The notes under the pieces were generated by a model, which was given only the letters and a program-made list of their open reading frames with translations, had not been told where the DNA came from and ran no database searches. A stretch of 33,332 bases of DNA from Oscillatoriales cyanobacterium PMM_0080 (GTDB taxonomy: Bacteria; Cyanobacteriota; Cyanobacteriia; Cyanobacteriales; Microcoleaceae): assembly GCA_949127775.1 (NCBI GenBank), contig CASBQF010000384.1:1-33332 (forward strand), in the 5' to 3' direction. Positions 31,101 through 33,332 of this stretch are shown one piece after another. Position 1 is the stretch's first letter. Each line of letters opens with the position of its first letter. A program made the translations under genes and the position numbers.

Positions 31101-33332
31101 TTCGATTAAACGGGGTCATTCAGCACTTGGGGCGATCGCCTATAGTTGGTATGGCTTGCTGCTGACTGGGGTATTAGGAGAGGTAGACGCTGGATATCAT
31201 TCTGGACAGCTAGCTTTGAAGTTATTAGAGCAATTCAATGCTAAAGAACTTAAATGCAAAGTTTACACTATGTTTAACACTTTTGTGCGCCACTGGAAAG
31301 AACACGGCAGGGAGACAATCGCACCTTTGATTGAGGCGATACAAAGCGGTCTAGAAACAGGAGATTTAGAATATACTTCTTATGCTACAGACACCATTTT
31401 TTGTTGTTTATTTTTGATTGGAGAACCATTAGACAGTGTGGCACAAAAACAAGCAGATTACTTTAATTTAGTGCAAAATTTAAAACAAGAAGTTGCAAAA
31501 GAGTTTCTGGAAATTTCGGATCATATAATTTTAAATTTGCGGAAAAAACCAGAAAATAGTTGTCGCTTTATAGGTGAAAATTTCAGTAGAAGAGAAATGT
31601 TGCCTAGGCTGCAAAGAACTAATAACAAAATGGCAATTTTTAAGTTTTATTTGGCTAAACTTCTGCTTAATTACTTATTTAAAAATCCAGAAAAAGCAGT
31701 TGCTGACGCATCTTTGGCGGCAGAATATGCACCAGCGGCAATTGGCTTAATAATTATCAGTATGCACAATTTGTATTATTCGCTGGCACTCCTGGCTGTG
31801 TATGCAACTGCTGACAGTGCAGAACAAAAAAAATACTTGATGCAGGTAGCAGCGAATCAGGAAAAAATGCAGCACTGGGCGCACCACGCACCGATGAATT
31901 ATCAGCATAAGTATGAGTTAGTTGAGGCTGAAAAAGCGCGGGTGTTGGGAGAAAAAGACCGGGCGATCGATTATTACGATCGCGCAATTCAACATTCCGG
32001 CGAACAGGGATACATTCAGGAAGAGGCTTTAGCCAATGAATTAGCCGCCGAATATTATCTCTCTCTGGGCCGGGAAAAGGTGGCTAAGGTTTACATGACA
32101 GATGCTTACTACGGTTATATCCGCTGGGGCGCGAATGCGAAAGTTGCTGATTTGGAGGAACGATATCCGCAGTTAATTGTACGGATGCCGGAAAGTGATA
32201 GTCTCACAATTAGCATCCCGACTCTGACTATAAGTTCTGCAACCCTTACCGGTAGTCACAAAGCTTTGGATTTCGCTACCATCATGAAAGCCTCTCTGGC
32301 TATCTCCGGCGAAATTGTCCTCGATGCTTTGCTGGCAAAATTGATGCAGATTTTGCTGGAAAATGCGGGGGCTGAAACTGGGTTTTTGATCGCACCAAAA
32401 AATGGTGAATTTGTCATTGAAGCTGCGGGAGAGGTGGGCGGCGAGGTGCGGGTGCTCTCCGGCGCGGGCTTGGATTGTGCGTATCCGCGATCGCTAATCA
32501 ATTTTGTCGATCGCACTCTCGAAGATATTGTCCTCCACGATGCCCGCAGCGAGGCTATTTTCAACACAGACCCCTACATCCTGGAGCGCCAGCCCAAATC
32601 GGTGTTATGCGCGCCGATCGTCTATCAAGGCAAATTAACCGCGATCCTGTATTTGGAAAATAACTTAACAACGGGCGCTTTTACAGCCGATCGCCTGGAA
32701 GTTTTGAAGCTGCTTTCTTCCCAAGCTGCGATCGCCCTCGAAAATGCCCGTCTCTACGCCAATCTAGAAACAGCTAACCAACAATTAGCCGAGTCCAACT
32801 TGACTCTAGAAGCAAAAGTTACACAGCGCACCCAAGAATTATCAGAAAAAAATGGGCTGTTGTCTCAAGAAATTCAAGAAAGGCAAAAAGCCGAAGCCGC
32901 AGCACAATCTGCCAGTCGTGCCAAAAGTGAATTCTTGGCTAACATGAGCCACGAATTGAGAACACCATTAAACGGTATTTTAGGTTACGCTCAAATCTTC
33001 CAGCGAGATAAATATTTAACCGAACAGCAACAAGATGGAATTCGCGTCATTCACCGCTGTGGCGAACATTTACTCGCTCTAATTGAGGATATTTTAGACC
33101 TTTCTAAAATCGAAGCGCGCAAAATGGAACTAAAACCGACAGAGTTTGATTTTGCTGAATTCATTCATAGCGTAACAGCCATTTGTCGCATTCGGGCTTC
33201 CCAAAAGGGAACAGCTTTTAACTGTGAATATCTATCATCTATTCCCAAAGCGATTGCGGCTGATGAAAAGAAGCTGCGACAAATTTTGATTAATTTAATT
33301 GGTAATGCAATTAAGTTTACTGAAGTTGGTGG
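28111..33332 (+). CDS. Giant Ser/Thr kinase-AAA-GAF-histidine kinase (HstK-like), 3' truncated
   Basis: The frame is open for 1740 codons to the window edge. Residues 1-265 form a Ser/Thr kinase with catalytic HKDIKPHN (127-134) and DFS in place of DFG, then [20 protein letters not shown]. The AAA/predicted ATPase follows, with Walker A GYSGIGKS (381-388) and [15 protein letters not shown] long TPR-like helical region runs to about 1380, then a GAF domain (about 1390-1555), a coiled-coil linker ([14 protein letters not shown]) and the HisKA H-box [12 protein letters not shown] (His1614). The ATPase N-box region [13 protein letters not shown] is reached just before the edge, so HATPase_c and any receiver domains lie beyond. 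This is the HstK-type architecture of stress or nitrogen signalling in filamentous cyanobacteria. A palindrome sits in the linker at residues 322-364. Confidence 0.9.
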   Translation, partial: MISLKGYQITEQIYSGINTVIYRGIWEQENLPVIVKTLKSEYPTLEEITRLRHEYKIRKNLRNLETIVNSYRLETHQNSVALTLEDFGGLALSKFLTTNKLKFTQFLEIAVQLAQSLGEIHQNQIIHKDIKPHNIIIHPETYRVKITDFSISSRLVRENASPSYPNLLEGTLAYISPEQTGRMNRAIDYRSDFYSLGVTFYEMLTGELPFSAIDPLELVHCHIARIAPPPCSLNPEIPEAISGIVMKLLAKTAEDRYQSADGLRFDLETCLAQLQATGNISDFTAGNADRAGQLLIPQKLYGREAEVAALLAAFNRVSGVEPPGLFDSQKNQDFVGVVPPCQPSALQEGNHGGIAPTKNETALVENKTNSHTGVEMILVSGYSGIGKSCLVNEVQKPIVRQRGYFIGGKFDQFKRNIPYASVIQAFQSLIRQLLTESAASIETWKQKLLAALGSSGKVVTDVIPEVELIIGKQPEVPQLGPTESQNRFNRVFKQFISVFTAQEHPLVVFLDDLQWADSASLKLIELLVTDAESKYLLVIGAYRDNEVSATHPLIQTIENIQKARAGLPERVNNIVLTPLELSHVQLLISETLKTRVSEKVKLFSELLFNKTQGNPFFLTQLLRTLYQENLLAYDFSSSAWQWDLGHIQAIGITDCNIVELLARNIRKLPVSAQSALQLAACIGNQFNLEVLAIVSEKSQKETALALWDALQAGLILPLTNDYKIPLVFEGSETGLSGLQDVKVSYKFLHDRVQQAAYSLIPDGEKQATHVKIGQLLLNNTPASEIEENVFDIVNQLNFGVEFIAEKAEKYELAKLNLIAGKRAKASNAYEVAVRYLNLGLELINSLGAVSETGSSWQTDYDLTLNLYVEAAEAEYLNTNFGRSQELADIVLQQATNRLDKVKVYELQMQSYISQNQMIKAIDTGLKALEILGFSLSKIPPEGLTGVKLPQLDELENVPVMTDDYELAAMRILSAVGSSVFMAKPELLPQIVFTMVDFSIKRGHSALGAIAYSWYGLLLTGVLGEVDAGYHSGQLALKLLEQFNAKELKCKVYTMFNTFVRHWKEHGRETIAPLIEAIQSGLETGDLEYTSYATDTIFCCLFLIGEPLDSVAQKQADYFNLVQNLKQEVAKEFLEISDHIILNLRKKPENSCRFIGENFSRREMLPRLQRTNNKMAIFKFYLAKLLLNYLFKNPEKAVADASLAAEYAPAAIGLIIISMHNLYYSLALLAVYATADSAEQKKYLMQVAANQEKMQHWAHHAPMNYQHKYELVEAEKARVLGEKDRAIDYYDRAIQHSGEQGYIQEEALANELAAEYYLSLGREKVAKVYMTDAYYGYIRWGANAKVADLEERYPQLIVRMPESDSLTISIPTLTISSATLTGSHKALDFATIMKASLAISGEIVLDALLAKLMQILLENAGAETGFLIAPKNGEFVIEAAGEVGGEVRVLSGAGLDCAYPRSLINFVDRTLEDIVLHDARSEAIFNTDPYILERQPKSVLCAPIVYQGKLTAILYLENNLTTGAFTADRLEVLKLLSSQAAIALENARLYANLETANQQLAESNLTLEAKVTQRTQELSEKNGLLSQEIQERQKAEAAAQSASRAKSEFLANMSHELRTPLNGILGYAQIFQRDKYLTEQQQDGIRVIHRCGEHLLALIEDILDLSKIEARKMELKPTEFDFAEFIHSVTAICRIRASQKGTAFNCEYLSSIPKAIAADEKKLRQILINLIGNAIKFTEVG
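29068..29205. mobile_element. Palindromic element inside the giant kinase, in frame
   Basis: AGGGCTGTTTGATTCT (29079-29094) faces AGAATGAAACAGCCCT (29183-29198), complementary at 15 of 16. Further in, TTGTAGGGG faces CCCCTACAA. GTCGAA at 29068-29073 and 29200-29205 could be a 6-bp target duplication, which makes the element plus one copy 132 bp, exactly 44 codons. The frame through it is open and adds a segment containing [12 protein letters not shown] and [12 protein letters not shown] between the kinase and ATPase domains. Confidence 0.8.

Overview
This window is cyanobacterial, most likely from a filamentous Oscillatoriales-type genome (Microcoleus, Oscillatoria or Phormidium-like; inferred, not proven). 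The evidence is the frequent HIP1 octamer GCGATCGC, 7-bp TGACAGT-type tandem repeats, many small palindromic elements, a biliverdin-type phytochrome, a giant Ser/Thr-His hybrid kinase and an NtcA-type promoter.

Region 1 (1-2425) is accessory DNA. A direct-repeat array of about 149 bp per unit has nine terminator-bearing cores and runs off the left edge. It is split by a toxin-antitoxin block: a DUF433 antitoxin-like gene with an in-frame stop, then higB and higA. Every repeat core carries the conserved block GATGCACCCTGATTAAT followed by a hairpin and T-run, so the array could encode tandem small RNAs. I do not recognise the family.

Region 2 (2451-5108) holds a subtilase with a membrane C-terminus, translationally coupled to a small protein, and a divergent small membrane protein. 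Region 3 (5274-7584) is an AT-rich two-gene cassette, an AAA/ABC-type ATPase plus a DUF4435 TOPRIM protein, matching the PARIS (AriA/AriB) anti-phage architecture. Region 4 (7694-13146) has a HEAT-repeat protein, then nirB-nirD for NADH-dependent nitrite reductase behind an NtcA box, with a palindromic element between the two genes.

Region 5 (13544-21794) contains an ABC-2 exporter (permease and ATPase) separated by hairpin repeats, an RTX-like protein, an SDR, an EamA transporter, a secreted protein with four internal repeats, an Hpt protein and a small membrane protein. Region 6 (21867-33332) contains a gene remnant, a bacteriophytochrome kinase whose H-box His is Tyr, a MITE with an apparent 8-bp target duplication, an SDR-CIA30 fusion, a sugar ABC permease behind nested palindromes, and a giant Ser/Thr kinase-AAA-GAF-histidine kinase. 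The last gene is cut by the window edge and carries an in-frame palindromic insertion.

Strongest leads: the sRNA-like repeat array interrupted by toxin-antitoxin genes, the PARIS-like cassette, the in-frame palindromic element inside the giant kinase, the phytochrome with a His-to-Tyr H-box, and nirBD under an NtcA box.
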